The notes beneath the pieces are model-generated. The model searched no databases and was not told the origin of the DNA. It saw only the letters and a list, made by a program, of their open reading frames with translations. Of a stretch of 64,000 nt of DNA, positions 25,554 to 34,349 are shown piece by piece. Positions within the stretch are counted from its first letter, which is position 1, and each line of letters opens with the position of its first letter. The stretch lies in the NCBI GenBank assembly GCA_965284315.1, contig OZ260072.1:2666001-2730000 (forward strand), read 5' to 3'. The translations under genes and the position numbers were made by a program. Source of the DNA: PCRC01 sp017848435. GTDB lineage: Bacteria; Pseudomonadota; Gammaproteobacteria; Burkholderiales; Burkholderiaceae_C.

Positions 25554-25619
25554 GCTATTGATTTGGTAGCTAAATCGCTAGATTCTACTGAGGCTTGGAG
25601 CCTGTTTGATGTGAAAATT
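25554..25619 (+). repeat. 66-nt dispersed repeat, copy C
   Basis: Best-preserved copy together with F. It reads GCTATTGATTTGGTAGCTAA, then ATCGCTAGATTCT, ACTGAGGCTTGG and AGCCTGTTTGATGTGAAAATT. It sits between livF and the CoA-transferase gene, immediately upstream of the latter's ATG, and replaces its ribosome binding site region. Confidence 0.85.
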
Positions 25620-25664
25620 GGCCTGAAAGGCGCCCACCGGGCCGCTGGCGGGCCCTGCAAAGCC

Positions 25665-26378
25665 TCAAACGCCCAGATGCTGCGCCAACAGCTCCGGCGC
25701 GGCCAGCAGCGCTGCGGAGGTGTCCTCAAACACCACCTCGCCCTTGACGAGAATCACATTGCGGTTCGTGATCTGGGTGACGTGTTTCCAGTTCTTGTCC
25801 ACAATCACGCTGCTGATGCCCGTCTCGCGGATCAGCCCGCAGATGCGCCAGATCTCCTTGGCAATCAGCGGTGCCAGGCCTTCGGTCGCCTCGTCCAGGA
25901 TCAGCACGTCCGGGTTCGTCATCAGCGCCCGGCCAATGGTGAGCATCTGCTGCTCGCCACCGCTCAACTGCTGGCCCCCATGGCCTAACCGCTCCTTCAG
26001 GCGTGGGAATGTCTCCAACACCCGCTCGTAAGTCCAGTCCCGCTGACCCCGGGTGCCTGCGCGGGCCGCCATCTTCAGGTTCTCCACCACACTCAGGTTG
26101 CCAAAGATGCCCCGGCCCTCCGGCACATAGGCAATGCCCATCTGCGCAATCTCGTACGGTGCCCGGCCCGTCATGGCCTGGCCCCGGATGGCCACCGTGC
26201 CCGCACGCGGCTTCACCAGCCCCATGATGCTTTTGAGCAGCGTGCTCTTGCCCATGCCATTGCGGCCCATCAGGCCAATGGTCTCGCCCTGGCCGACACG
26301 GAAGTCGATGCCACGCAGGATGTGGCTGGCACCGTAGTAGGTGTTGACGCCCTGGGCGTCGATCAGCAGATCGGTCAT
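25665..26378 (-). CDS. branched-chain/aromatic acid ABC transporter ATP-binding protein (LivF type)
   Basis: 237 residues with one ABC domain: Walker A GRNGMGKST, Q-loop region, signature LSGGEQQML and Walker B VLILDEAT. The GMGKSTLLKSIMGL stretch and short length place it in the LivF class. It energises uptake together with the next LivG-type ATPase. The start is ATG 26376-26378, one base after the livG-type stop. Lying in the benzoate gene row, it probably helps import benzoate or a related acid. Confidence 0.93.
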   Translation of the reverse strand: MTDLLIDAQGVNTYYGASHILRGIDFRVGQGETIGLMGRNGMGKSTLLKSIMGLVKPRAGTVAIRGQAMTGRAPYEIAQMGIAYVPEGRGIFGNLSVVENLKMAARAGTRGQRDWTYERVLETFPRLKERLGHGGQQLSGGEQQMLTIGRALMTNPDVLILDEATEGLAPLIAKEIWRICGLIRETGISSVIVDKNWKHVTQITNRNVILVKGEVVFEDTSAALLAAPELLAQHLGV

Positions 26379-26379
26379 G

Positions 26380-27132
26380 TCAATGGGTTTCCTCGCCAAG
26401 GTAGGCGGCTTGCACGCCCGCATCGGCGCGGATCTCCGCCGGCGTGCCACTGGCAATCACCTGGCCATTGACCATCACCGTCAGGCGGTCCGCCAGCGCA
26501 AACACCGCGTCCATGTCGTGTTCCACCAGCAGCATCGCGTGGTCCTGCTTGATGGTGTGCAGCAATTCGACCATGCGCTCGGCCTCCGCCACGCCCATGC
26601 CCGCCAGTGGCTCGTCGAGCAGCAGCACCTGCGGGTCGGTGGCCAGGGCCATGGCAATCTCCAACTGGCGCTGCTCGCCGTGGCTGGTGGTGCCAGCGAT
26701 GGTGTCTCGCCGCGCCGAAAGTCCAGCGAGTTCGATGGCTCGCTCGGCACGCTGGTTGATCGCCGCAAAGCCGGTGGCGCGGCTGAGCCAGCGCGCGGCA
26801 AACGGGGTGCGCGACTGGGCCGCCAGACGCACGTTGTCCCACACGGTGAAGGGCAGGAAGATGTTGGTCTTCTGGTAGCTGCGGCCCAGGCCCCGGCGGG
26901 AGATCTTCTCCAGGCTGAACCCGGTCACGTCGTGGCCGTTCAGGGTGACGCTGCCCGAGGTCGGGGGCAGGTCACCGGCCAGCAGGTTGGTCAGGGTTGA
27001 TTTGCCGGCCCCGTTGGGGCCGATCACCGCGTGGATCTGGTTGCGCTGCAGGTCCAGCGACACGTCGTTGACGGCCGCAAGGCCTCCGAAACGCTTCGTC
27101 AAACCGCGTGCTGAGAGCAGGACTTCAGCCAT
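26380..27132 (-). CDS. branched-chain/aromatic acid ABC transporter ATP-binding protein (LivG type)
   Basis: 250 residues with Walker A GPNGAGKST, the LivG-typical GRSYQKTNIF, a modified signature SHGEQRQLE and Walker B VLLLDEPLAGM. Start ATG 27130-27132 lies inside the end of the livM-type gene (8-base overlap), so the two are translationally linked. Partner of the LivF-type ATPase downstream. Confidence 0.93.
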   Translation of the reverse strand: MAEVLLSARGLTKRFGGLAAVNDVSLDLQRNQIHAVIGPNGAGKSTLTNLLAGDLPPTSGSVTLNGHDVTGFSLEKISRRGLGRSYQKTNIFLPFTVWDNVRLAAQSRTPFAARWLSRATGFAAINQRAERAIELAGLSARRDTIAGTTSHGEQRQLEIAMALATDPQVLLLDEPLAGMGVAEAERMVELLHTIKQDHAMLLVEHDMDAVFALADRLTVMVNGQVIASGTPAEIRADAGVQAAYLGEETH

Positions 27133-28144
27133 GGTCTGGCCCCTTGGCTGCGCCCTTGTTGCCGCTGAGCTTGGCGCCCAGGCTCTGCACCATGCCCAGC
27201 AGGCCGCGCGGGGCAAACACCACCAGCAGCACGATGAACAGGCCCATCGACAGCTGCCAGTGTTTGCCGAGGTTCACAGTGCCAAGCTGCGGCAAGTCCT
27301 TGAAGGTGTGCAGCAGGAATTCGAACGCAAAAGCCCCCACCACCGCGCCGGCAAAGTTGCCCATGCCGCCGAGGATCACCATCATGATCACGTGTGCGCT
27401 CATGTGGAAGCCCATCAGTTCCGGGTTGACATAGCCGGTCTGCGCGCCCCACAGGTAGCCTGCCAGCCCGGCCAGCGCACCGGCCAGCGTGAAGGCACTG
27501 AGCTTGTAGCCAAAGGTGTTGAAACCCATGGCCCGCATCCGGTGCTCGTTGATGCGGATGCCGGCCAGCGTGCGGCCAAACGGGCTCCACAACAAGCGGC
27601 GCAGAAAGGCGTACACGGCCAGCAGCAGCGCCAGCGTGAAGTAGTAGAAGACCTTCTTGTTCTCCAGGTCGAACAGCACCGCGTCGGGCTTGAAGTTCAC
27701 ATACAGGCCGTCGGAACCGCCGAGCGCGCGGTTGTCAAAGAACAGGTAGAACACCATCTGCGCAAACGCCATGGTGACCATGATGAAGTAGATGCCATGG
27801 GTGCGGACCACGAAGAAGCCGATCACCAGCGCCGCCAGCCCGGAAGCAGCCACCGCCAGTGGCAGCGTCCACCACAGGCTGACGGGTTCCCCCGCCGGGG
27901 TGAGGAAGGCCAGCGCATAGCCCGCCAGCCCGAAGTAGGCGGCATGGCCGAGCGACACCAGGCCGGTGACGCCTTGCAGCAGGTCCAGGCTCATTGCAAA
28001 GATGGCCATGACCATCATGCGGGTGACCATCTGGGTGTAGAAGTCGGTGCTGGCGAACGGGAAAGCAGCCAGCGCCACCACGCCCAGCGCGAGGATGAAC
28101 TGCACGCTCTTGGGCAGGCGTTCGATGTTGGCTTGGGCGCTCAT
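27125..28144 (-). CDS. branched-chain/aromatic acid ABC transporter permease (LivM type)
   Basis: 339 residues, an inner-membrane permease with about nine hydrophobic helices. Typical LivM features are SLDLLQGVTGLVSLGHAAYFGLAGY near residue 50 and the late GRTLAGIRINEHRMRAMGFN loop, the ATPase contact. Its ATG overlaps the livH-type stop (ATGA). It forms the channel with the LivH-type permease. Confidence 0.94.
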   Translation of the reverse strand: MSAQANIERLPKSVQFILALGVVALAAFPFASTDFYTQMVTRMMVMAIFAMSLDLLQGVTGLVSLGHAAYFGLAGYALAFLTPAGEPVSLWWTLPLAVAASGLAALVIGFFVVRTHGIYFIMVTMAFAQMVFYLFFDNRALGGSDGLYVNFKPDAVLFDLENKKVFYYFTLALLLAVYAFLRRLLWSPFGRTLAGIRINEHRMRAMGFNTFGYKLSAFTLAGALAGLAGYLWGAQTGYVNPELMGFHMSAHVIMMVILGGMGNFAGAVVGAFAFEFLLHTFKDLPQLGTVNLGKHWQLSMGLFIVLLVVFAPRGLLGMVQSLGAKLSGNKGAAKGPDHG

Positions 28145-29004
28145 TGCTTGAACAAACCTTCAGGTTTCCACAAAAGTACGGCCGCCATCAGCATGTAGAC
28201 CAGCATGCCAGCCAGCGACGGCAGCAGCACCTTGCCGAACGTATCGACCAGGCCCACCAGCAGCGCGGAGATCAGCGCGCCGCGCACCGAGCCGATGCCG
28301 CCGATCACCACCACCACAAAGCACATGATCAGCACCGACGAGCCCATGTTGGGGTAGACGCTGGCTATCGGCGCGGCAATCATGCCGGCCACCGCTGCCA
28401 GGCCCACACCCAGCGCAAACACCACCGCGTGGATGAGCTTGATGTTGATGCCCAGGGCTTCGGCCATGTCGCGGTTGAAGGCGCCAGCACGGATCTTCAT
28501 GCCCAGCCGGGTTTGGTTGATGAGACAGTACAGGCCGAGGGCCAGCACCACGCACACGCCCATCATGAAGATGCGGTAGCCCGGGTAAGAGAGGTTCTCG
28601 GTCAACTGGATCGACCAGCCCAGCGCTTCGGGAATGGCCACGCCGTGCACGTCGTCGCCCCAGAGGATGGAGCGCATTTCCTCAAAGATGTAGATCAGGC
28701 CAAAGGTCAGCAACACCTGGTCAAGGTGGTCGCGTTTGTAGAAGTGGCGGAACAGCAGCCACTCCAGAGCGAGGCCGAACACCACGGCCAGCACCGCGCC
28801 ACCGAGGATGGCCAGTGTCAGGCTGCCAAACAGCGGGCTCAAGGCATAGGCCAGGTAGGCGCCCAGCATGTAGAAGCTGCCGTGCGCCAGGTTGACTACG
28901 CCCATGATGCCGAAGATCAGCGTCAGGCCGGCGGCCAGCATGAACAGCAACAGCCCGTACTGCAGGCTGTTGAGCAACTGAATGAGAAAGCTGGGGAAGT
29001 CCAT
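28141..29004 (-). CDS. branched-chain/aromatic acid ABC transporter permease (LivH type)
   Basis: 287 residues from ATG 29002-29004 (a TTG at 29025 is a weaker alternative). LivH landmarks: LLNSLQYGLLLFMLAAGLTLIFG, MGVVNLAHGSFYMLGAY, and the RAGAFNRDMAEALGIN loop. It makes the membrane channel with the LivM-type protein. A terminator-like hairpin precedes it, which would make the permease mRNA scarcer than that of the binding protein. Confidence 0.94.
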   Translation of the reverse strand: MDFPSFLIQLLNSLQYGLLLFMLAAGLTLIFGIMGVVNLAHGSFYMLGAYLAYALSPLFGSLTLAILGGAVLAVVFGLALEWLLFRHFYKRDHLDQVLLTFGLIYIFEEMRSILWGDDVHGVAIPEALGWSIQLTENLSYPGYRIFMMGVCVVLALGLYCLINQTRLGMKIRAGAFNRDMAEALGINIKLIHAVVFALGVGLAAVAGMIAAPIASVYPNMGSSVLIMCFVVVVIGGIGSVRGALISALLVGLVDTFGKVLLPSLAGMLVYMLMAAVLLWKPEGLFKQ

Positions 29005-29029
29005 CAAAGTGCCATTGAAGGGCAAATAA

Positions 29030-29053
29030 AAACGGGAGCCGAGACTCCCGTTT
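29030..29053 (-). terminator. hairpin between binding protein and permease genes
   Basis: A 9-bp stem (AAACGGGAG / CTCCCGTTT) with a 6-base loop and, on the minus strand, five T after the stem. It lies 21 bases after the binding-protein stop within an otherwise continuous leftward row, so it is probably a partial terminator that lowers permease expression relative to the binding protein. Confidence 0.75.
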
Positions 29054-29074
29054 GGGCTGCTGAAAAAAGTCGGG

Positions 29075-30265
29075 TCAGGCGGCCATCTTGCAGCCGGTGC
29101 CGGGGTCGGCCAGCGCCTTGGCGGCCACGCCGAGCACCTTGTTTTCCTTGTCTTTCACCACGCGGAGGTAGATGTCCTGCACCGGGTTGTGCTGTGGGCT
29201 CATGGTCCATTTGCCGCGTGGGCTGTCAATGACGGCGCCCTCCATCGCAGCGTACAGCGCCTTCTTGTTGGACAGGTCGCCCTTCACCGCATTGGCGCCC
29301 TGGATCAGCAGCAGGCCGGTGTCGTAGCCCTGCACCGCGTACACGTCGGGCTGCGACTTGTAGGCCTTGGCGTAGGCGAGGCGGAAGGCCTTGTTGCGCG
29401 GGGTGTCGAGCGAGTCGCTGTAGTGCATGGTGGTGACGATGCCGTCGGCCGCCGGGCCGGCCGCGTCCAGCACACCTTCTGTGAGGAAGCCCGAGCCGTA
29501 CAGCGGGATCTTGTCCTTCAGGCCGGCTGCGGCGTAGTCACGGATGAACTTGGCGGCGCCACCGCCGGCAAAGAAGCAGGCCACGGCGTCGGGCTTGATG
29601 GCGGCGATTTCGGTCAGCAGCGCCTGGAACTCGACGTTGGGGAAGGGCAGCGACAGCTCTTTGACGATGGTGCCGCCGGCCTTGGTGTAGCTGTCGCGGA
29701 AGCCTTCAAATGCCTCGTCGCCGGCGGCGTATTTCCAGGTGATCCACACCGCTTTTTTGTGGCCTTTGTCGACCATGGCCTTGCCCAATGCCAGCGTGGG
29801 CTGGGCGTTGGTGAAGCTGGTGCGAAACACGTTGGGCGCACACAGGCCACGCGTGGCGGCATGGGCGCCGGCGTTGGGGATCAGGCTCAGCACGCCGCTG
29901 TCGCGTGCCACCTTCTGGATGCCCATCTGCACGCCGGAGTGGACCGTGCCCACCAGCACGTCCACCTTGTCGCGCTGCACCAGCGTGGAGGCGTTCTCCA
30001 CGCCTTTGGCCGGGTTGGACTCGTCGTCCACCTTGAAGAACTCCACCTCGCGGCCACCGAGCTTGCCACCGCTTTCTTCGAGCGCCATGCGGAAGCCGTT
30101 TTCAATCGCCACGCCGAGCTGCGCAAAGGTGCCGGTGTAAGGCAGCATCAGGCCGACCCGCACTTTGGCCGACTGGGCGCGCACGATCTCGGGCAGCAGC
30201 AAGCCGGTGGAGGCCGCCCCAACAAGGGCGGCACTGCGGGAAAGAACGAGGCGGCGGGTGGTCAT
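29075..30265 (-). CDS. ABC transporter substrate-binding protein (aromatic acid type)
   Basis: 396 residues. It begins with MTTRRLVLSRSAALVGAAS, a signal peptide with twin arginines that ends near VRAQSAK. The mature part is a periplasmic-binding protein type 1 fold: VRVGLMLPYTGTFAQLGVAIENGF, FKVDDESNPAKGVENA, VDVLVGTVHSGVQMG and FFAGGGAAKFIRDYA. The family feeds LivFGHM-like importers, often for aromatic acids. Start ATG 30263-30265 with AAGGAGAC upstream. Ligand inferred as benzoate-like only from the box neighbourhood. Confidence 0.92.
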   Translation of the reverse strand: MTTRRLVLSRSAALVGAASTGLLLPEIVRAQSAKVRVGLMLPYTGTFAQLGVAIENGFRMALEESGGKLGGREVEFFKVDDESNPAKGVENASTLVQRDKVDVLVGTVHSGVQMGIQKVARDSGVLSLIPNAGAHAATRGLCAPNVFRTSFTNAQPTLALGKAMVDKGHKKAVWITWKYAAGDEAFEGFRDSYTKAGGTIVKELSLPFPNVEFQALLTEIAAIKPDAVACFFAGGGAAKFIRDYAAAGLKDKIPLYGSGFLTEGVLDAAGPAADGIVTTMHYSDSLDTPRNKAFRLAYAKAYKSQPDVYAVQGYDTGLLLIQGANAVKGDLSNKKALYAAMEGAVIDSPRGKWTMSPQHNPVQDIYLRVVKDKENKVLGVAAKALADPGTGCKMAA

Positions 30266-30321
30266 GGAGTCTCCTTGTTGTAAAAGTTGCCGGTGCAGTA
30301 TTGTGCAAATGGCGGCGTTTG

Positions 30322-31161
30322 TTAACTCGAAAAAACCCTCGACACAGCAGGGCGTGCCCCCTGTGCCAGGAGCCACGCGGCGGTGTGCTGTGTCAACCCC
30401 GCGGGCTGGTCGCGGTGGGGGGAATGGCCACACGCGGGCAGCTTCACCAGCGTGGTCTGTGTGGTGTCAGGCAGGTGCTGGGCAATGTGGTCGATCTGCG
30501 CCAGGGTGCCGTACTCGTCGTCAACGCCCTGCACGGCCAGCACCGGGCATTGGATGTGGGCCACCTCGGCTTCGATGTTCCAGGTGCGGAATTCGGGCCG
30601 CAGCCAGGCGTTGCCCCAGCCCCAGAACGCGGAGTCCGGGTCGGCGTGGTGGCGCGCGAGACGCTGGGACAACTCACCACCGGTGTAGCTGCCGCAGATG
30701 GCTGCAATGCTGGCCAGGCTGACCTCTTCCACAAACAAGTGCGGCGCCACCGCGACCACACCGGCAATGTGCTGCGGGAAGCGGCTGGCCATCAACAAGG
30801 CGATGGAGCCACCGTCGCTGTGGCCAAACAGCCAGAGGGGGCGGGCGCTGTCCCACAGCCCAAGTGTTTGCAGGAAAGCGGGCACTGCATCGTGCGCCTG
30901 CCGGTGCATGAAGTCGGGCTGCCACGCTTCGCTGGCAGGGCGTGGGGTGGACTGGCCATAGCCGTAGCGCGAGAACACCAGGCCGCGCAGACCGGTGGCC
31001 GCGCACAGCTGCGCCGGGTAGTCACGCCACAGGCTCACCGAGCCCAGGCCTTCGTGCAAAAACACCAGCACCGGTGCGTCGGCATCGTCGCTGCCGACCC
31101 AGGCGTACTCGGTCGTGACCGGGCGGTCTTGAAAGGTGGTGTGCGCAAACTGCGTGGCCAT
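30322..31161 (-). CDS. alpha/beta hydrolase of the box cluster
   Basis: 279 residues with the alpha/beta hydrolase fold: oxyanion region LVFLHEGLGS, SRYGYGQS, nucleophile elbow GHSDGGS (Ser), an acid in VQGVDDEYG and a His in ACGHSPH. Similar hydrolases recur in box and aromatic ester clusters and may hydrolyse stray CoA thioesters or aromatic esters. The start lies 9 bases after the benzoate-CoA ligase stop, so they are co-transcribed. Substrate unknown. Confidence 0.88.
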   Translation of the reverse strand: MATQFAHTTFQDRPVTTEYAWVGSDDADAPVLVFLHEGLGSVSLWRDYPAQLCAATGLRGLVFSRYGYGQSTPRPASEAWQPDFMHRQAHDAVPAFLQTLGLWDSARPLWLFGHSDGGSIALLMASRFPQHIAGVVAVAPHLFVEEVSLASIAAICGSYTGGELSQRLARHHADPDSAFWGWGNAWLRPEFRTWNIEAEVAHIQCPVLAVQGVDDEYGTLAQIDHIAQHLPDTTQTTLVKLPACGHSPHRDQPAGLTQHTAAWLLAQGARPAVSRVFSS

Positions 31162-31170
31162 GGGCTGGCT

Positions 31171-32757
31171 TCAGGCCGACGCCTGTTCACGTTCGCGCAG
31201 GCGGAAGCGCTGGATCTTGCCGGTGGCGGTCTTGGGCAGCTCGCTCACCACCTCGATGAAGCGCGGGTATTTGTACGGCGCCAGGCGGTCTTTCACAAAC
31301 AGCTTCAACTCGTCTTCGGTGGCCGACTGGCCTTGCTTGAAGACCACGTAGGCCTTGCTCTTGACCAGCCCGTCCGAGTCCTGTTTGCCAATGACCGCTG
31401 CTTCCAGCACGGTGGGGTGCTGCATCAGCGTGGCCTCGACCTCAAAGGGCGAGACGTAGATGCCGCTGACCTTGAGCATGTCGTCGCTGCGGCCACCGTA
31501 GGTGTAGTAGCCGTCGGCGTCCACCGTGTACTTGTCGCCGCTGCGTGTCCATTCGCCGGCGAAGGTGGCCTTGGTTTTGTCGCGGTTGTTCCAGTACATG
31601 ATGGCCGCGCTCGGGCCGCTGATCTGCAGTTCGCCGATCTCGCCCACCGGGCAGTCCAAACCGTCGTCACCGACGATGCGCAGCTGGTAGCCGGGCACGG
31701 CCTTGCCGGTGGTGCCGTAGCGCACCTCGCCCGGGCGGTTGCTGAGGAAGATGTGCAGCATCTCGGTGGAGCCAATGCCGTCGAGGATGTCGCAACCGTA
31801 ATGCGCGCGCCACTTGCGGCCAATCTCGGCGGGCAGGGCCTCACCGGCGCTGGTGCACACGCGCAGGCTGAGCTGTTCGCGGTTGGGGCGCTGGGGGTCG
31901 GCCACCAGCATGGCGTACAGCGTGGGCACACCGTAGAAGATGGTGGGCTGGTAGGTGGTCAGCACCTGGAACACGTCGGCCGGGGTGGGGCGGGCGGGCA
32001 GCAGCAGCGTGGTGGCGCCCACGCTCATCGGGAACGTCAGCGCGTTGCCCAGGCCGTAGGCAAAAAACAGCTTGGCGGCGGAATACACCACGTCGGACTC
32101 TTCAATGCCCAGCACGCCACGGCCATACAGCTCGGCGGTCTGGATCAAATGGCTGTGCAGGTGGACCGTGCCTTTGGGGGCACCGGTGGAGCCGCTGGAG
32201 TAAAGCCAGAAGCAGGCGTCGTCGGCGCAGGTGGGGTGGGTGTGGGGTGTGGGGTCGGCCGCATTGAGCAATGCGGCCGTCGAGTGGTGGCCACAAGCGT
32301 CGGGGCCAGCGACGATGACGTGTTGGAGCGTGTCGATCTGCCCGATCAAGCCGTCAAATGCAGGCAGCAGAGAAGGCGACACCAGCAGCGCCACCGAGCG
32401 AGAGTCGCGCAGCATGAATTCGAAGTCGCGCGGGGTCAGCAGTGTGTTCACCGCCACCGGGACCACGCCAGCCAACATGCTGCCAAGGAAAACGACCGGC
32501 CATTCCAGGGTGTCTTGCATGCACAGCAAGACCCGGCTTTCCGGCGCAATGCCGAGCGTGCGCAGCGCGTTGGCAAAGCGGTGGGCCTGTTCAGCCAGCT
32601 GGCCGTAGCTCAGGGTGGCACCGCTGGAAGCGTCGATGTAGGCCACCTTGCTGGCACGGCCCACGTTGCGCAACAACAGGTCGTGCGCGGCGTTGTAGTC
32701 ACGCGGCACGTCCACCTGGGGTGGACTGAGCGTGTGGTTGGCGCTGCTGGGTTTCAT
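31171..32757 (-). CDS. bclA: benzoate-CoA ligase
   Basis: 528 residues, matching benzoate-CoA ligases. AMP-binding motifs: YSSGSTGAPKG, the substrate pocket region AKLFFAYGLGNALTFP, DGIGSTEMLHIFLSN, TGKAVPGYQLRIV, GRSDDMLKVSGIYVSP, and the catalytic Lys in PKTATGKIQR. It converts benzoate, ATP and CoA to benzoyl-CoA, the entry step of the box pathway. Start ATG 32755-32757; the longer frame upstream runs through repeat copy D. It reads leftward, divergent to boxR. Confidence 0.94.
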   Translation of the reverse strand: MKPSSANHTLSPPQVDVPRDYNAAHDLLLRNVGRASKVAYIDASSGATLSYGQLAEQAHRFANALRTLGIAPESRVLLCMQDTLEWPVVFLGSMLAGVVPVAVNTLLTPRDFEFMLRDSRSVALLVSPSLLPAFDGLIGQIDTLQHVIVAGPDACGHHSTAALLNAADPTPHTHPTCADDACFWLYSSGSTGAPKGTVHLHSHLIQTAELYGRGVLGIEESDVVYSAAKLFFAYGLGNALTFPMSVGATTLLLPARPTPADVFQVLTTYQPTIFYGVPTLYAMLVADPQRPNREQLSLRVCTSAGEALPAEIGRKWRAHYGCDILDGIGSTEMLHIFLSNRPGEVRYGTTGKAVPGYQLRIVGDDGLDCPVGEIGELQISGPSAAIMYWNNRDKTKATFAGEWTRSGDKYTVDADGYYTYGGRSDDMLKVSGIYVSPFEVEATLMQHPTVLEAAVIGKQDSDGLVKSKAYVVFKQGQSATEDELKLFVKDRLAPYKYPRFIEVVSELPKTATGKIQRFRLREREQASA

Positions 32758-32770
32758 AGTGTCTCCAAAC

Positions 32771-32836
32771 GCTATTTTTATAGTAGCAGCCGTGTGAGTT
32801 TTTTCTAGGGCTTGGCTGCTTTGGGGTATGAAATCC
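32771..32836 (+). repeat. 66-nt dispersed repeat, copy D
   Basis: Intergenic copy between the flavodoxin-like gene and bclA: GCTATTTTTATAGTAGCAGC, then TTTTTTCTAGGGCTTGG and TATGAAAT at the expected columns. It occupies most of the 86-base gap. Confidence 0.7.
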
Positions 32837-32843
32837 GCAGCGG

Positions 32844-33320
32844 TCAGGCGGTGGAGGCGGCCAGGGCCTGCACCAGCCATTCACGGCACCAGACTGTGCC
32901 TTCCACCTCGGCCAGCGTGCCGCTGCTGGCGTCATGGCACCAGACCTCACCCACGCGCTGGGCCCCCAGGCCTTGCAGGCGTTCGTCGAACTTCTGGCCG
33001 CCAAAGCAGAAGGTTTGCAGGTAGGTGCGGTCGCCCAGCGCCATCACGCCGTAACGCACGTGGCCGAGGAATTTGGGTTGCGTGTCCAGCGAGTCGTACA
33101 GCGCACGGGCGTTGTCTGGCACATCGCCAGAACCGTAGGTGGAGGTGCAGATGAGATAAAGTGCATTTTCACCGGGCTGTGCGTCAAATGCCTGGATGTC
33201 GAGGCCGTCCATCATCAGCACCTCGATGTCGCTCACGAGGTCGGCGCAGTCCATCTGGATCGCTTGAGCCACGTAATCGGCGGTGCTGGTCATCGTTCCG
33301 ACCAGAATCTTGAGCTTCAT
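32844..33320 (-). CDS. flavodoxin-like protein (MioC type)
   Basis: 158 residues. KLKILVGTMTSTADYVAQAI is the FMN phosphate-binding loop, CTSTYGSGDVPDNA and VMALGDRTYLQTFC complete a short-chain flavodoxin domain as in MioC and sulfite-reductase flavin domains. It should bind FMN and carry electrons. Start ATG 33318-33320 with GGAGA upstream. It is the first gene of the leftward row and faces boxR across 99 bases. BoxB needs an electron donor and boxA is not in the window, so a role in electron supply to BoxB is possible. Confidence 0.88.
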   Translation of the reverse strand: MKLKILVGTMTSTADYVAQAIQMDCADLVSDIEVLMMDGLDIQAFDAQPGENALYLICTSTYGSGDVPDNARALYDSLDTQPKFLGHVRYGVMALGDRTYLQTFCFGGQKFDERLQGLGAQRVGEVWCHDASSGTLAEVEGTVWCREWLVQALAASTA

Positions 33321-33347
33321 CCCATTCTCCGATATGCAATAAACTGC

Positions 33348-33375
33348 TTGACAGGTTGTTGATCGGAAGTATACT
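33348..33375 (+). promoter_or_regulatory. sigma-70 type promoter for boxR-boxC-boxB
   Basis: TTGACA at 33348-33353 and TATACT at 33370-33375 with a 16-base spacer, close to consensus. TGCAAT occurs at 33335 and again at 33375, flanking the promoter. TGCA repeats are reported operator units for the related regulator BzdR, so they are candidate BoxR sites that could also serve the divergent flavodoxin gene. Confidence 0.7.
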
Positions 33376-33419
33376 GCAATCCGTTCGCAGCGCAATCTTT
33401 TTTACACACAGGTTCTACC

Positions 33420-34349
33420 TTGTCCACTTTCCCGGTCTCTGACCTCAGGCCAGCACCCACCAGCACCCTGGGTGATTTGGGGGCCCGCGTGCGGGCCTGG
33501 CGCGCGCGGCGAGGCATGACGCGCAAGCAGCTGGCGGCCGACTCTGGCCTGAGCGAGCGGTTTCTGGCCGATGTGGAAGGCGCCAAGGGCAACGCCTCGG
33601 TGAATTCGCTGGAAGCCATTGCGCGTGCGCTCAACATCTCGCTGCTGGAGCTGATGCAGGACGCCCCCCGGCCGGCACTGGCCCGTGTGCAGAGCCTGTT
33701 GGCGCGGCTGGACGACACCCAGCTTGACCAGGCCCATGCGCTGTTGGCCAGCCACTACGGCCTGGCCAACGCGGCGGGCCGTGACCAGCGCATTGCGCTG
33801 ATTGGCCTGCGCGGGGCGGGCAAGTCCACCCTGGGCGCCCAGCTGGCCGAGCTGCGCGGCGTGCCGTTTGTCGAACTCGACCGCGAGATCGAGCGCGAGG
33901 CCGGCACCAGCATGAACGAAATTCTGCTGTTGCACGGCCAGGCGGGTTACCGCCGCTACGAACGCCGCGCGATGTTCCGCATTGCCCAGGACCACGCCGA
34001 CGGCGTTGTCATGACCACCGGCGGCAGCATCGTCAGCGAGCGTGAAACCTTTGATTTGCTGCAGAGCCACTTCTACTGCGTCTGGCTCAAGGCCAACCCG
34101 GAAGAGCACATGGCCCGTGTGGTGGCCCAGGGCGACATGCGGCCCTTTGACGCCACGCGGGGTGCGACCACCGAAGCCATGGACGACCTGCGCCGCATCC
34201 TCGCCAGCCGCGAACCGCTGTACGCCCGCGCCGATGCGGTGGTGGACACGGCCGCGCGCAGCCAGAAACAATCCCTGAAAGACCTCGAACGTGTGGTGGC
34301 CAGCATGGCCACCACCGCTGCTGAAACCGCCCCCAAGGAGACCCCATGA
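33420..34349 (+). CDS. boxR: benzoyl-CoA-responsive regulator BoxR
   Basis: 309 residues, a fusion typical of BoxR/BzdR. The N-terminal XRE helix-turn-helix (about 18-75, RRGMTRKQLAADSGLSERFL) is joined to a shikimate-kinase-like domain (about 118-290) with a P-loop GLRGAGKST and the FVELDREIE stretch. In known members the kinase-like domain binds benzoyl-CoA and releases repression. The only start that covers the HTH is TTG at 33420. The stop overlaps the boxC ATG (ATGA), so it autoregulates its own operon. Confidence 0.93.
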   Translation: MSTFPVSDLRPAPTSTLGDLGARVRAWRARRGMTRKQLAADSGLSERFLADVEGAKGNASVNSLEAIARALNISLLELMQDAPRPALARVQSLLARLDDTQLDQAHALLASHYGLANAAGRDQRIALIGLRGAGKSTLGAQLAELRGVPFVELDREIEREAGTSMNEILLLHGQAGYRRYERRAMFRIAQDHADGVVMTTGGSIVSERETFDLLQSHFYCVWLKANPEEHMARVVAQGDMRPFDATRGATTEAMDDLRRILASREPLYARADAVVDTAARSQKQSLKDLERVVASMATTAAETAPKETP

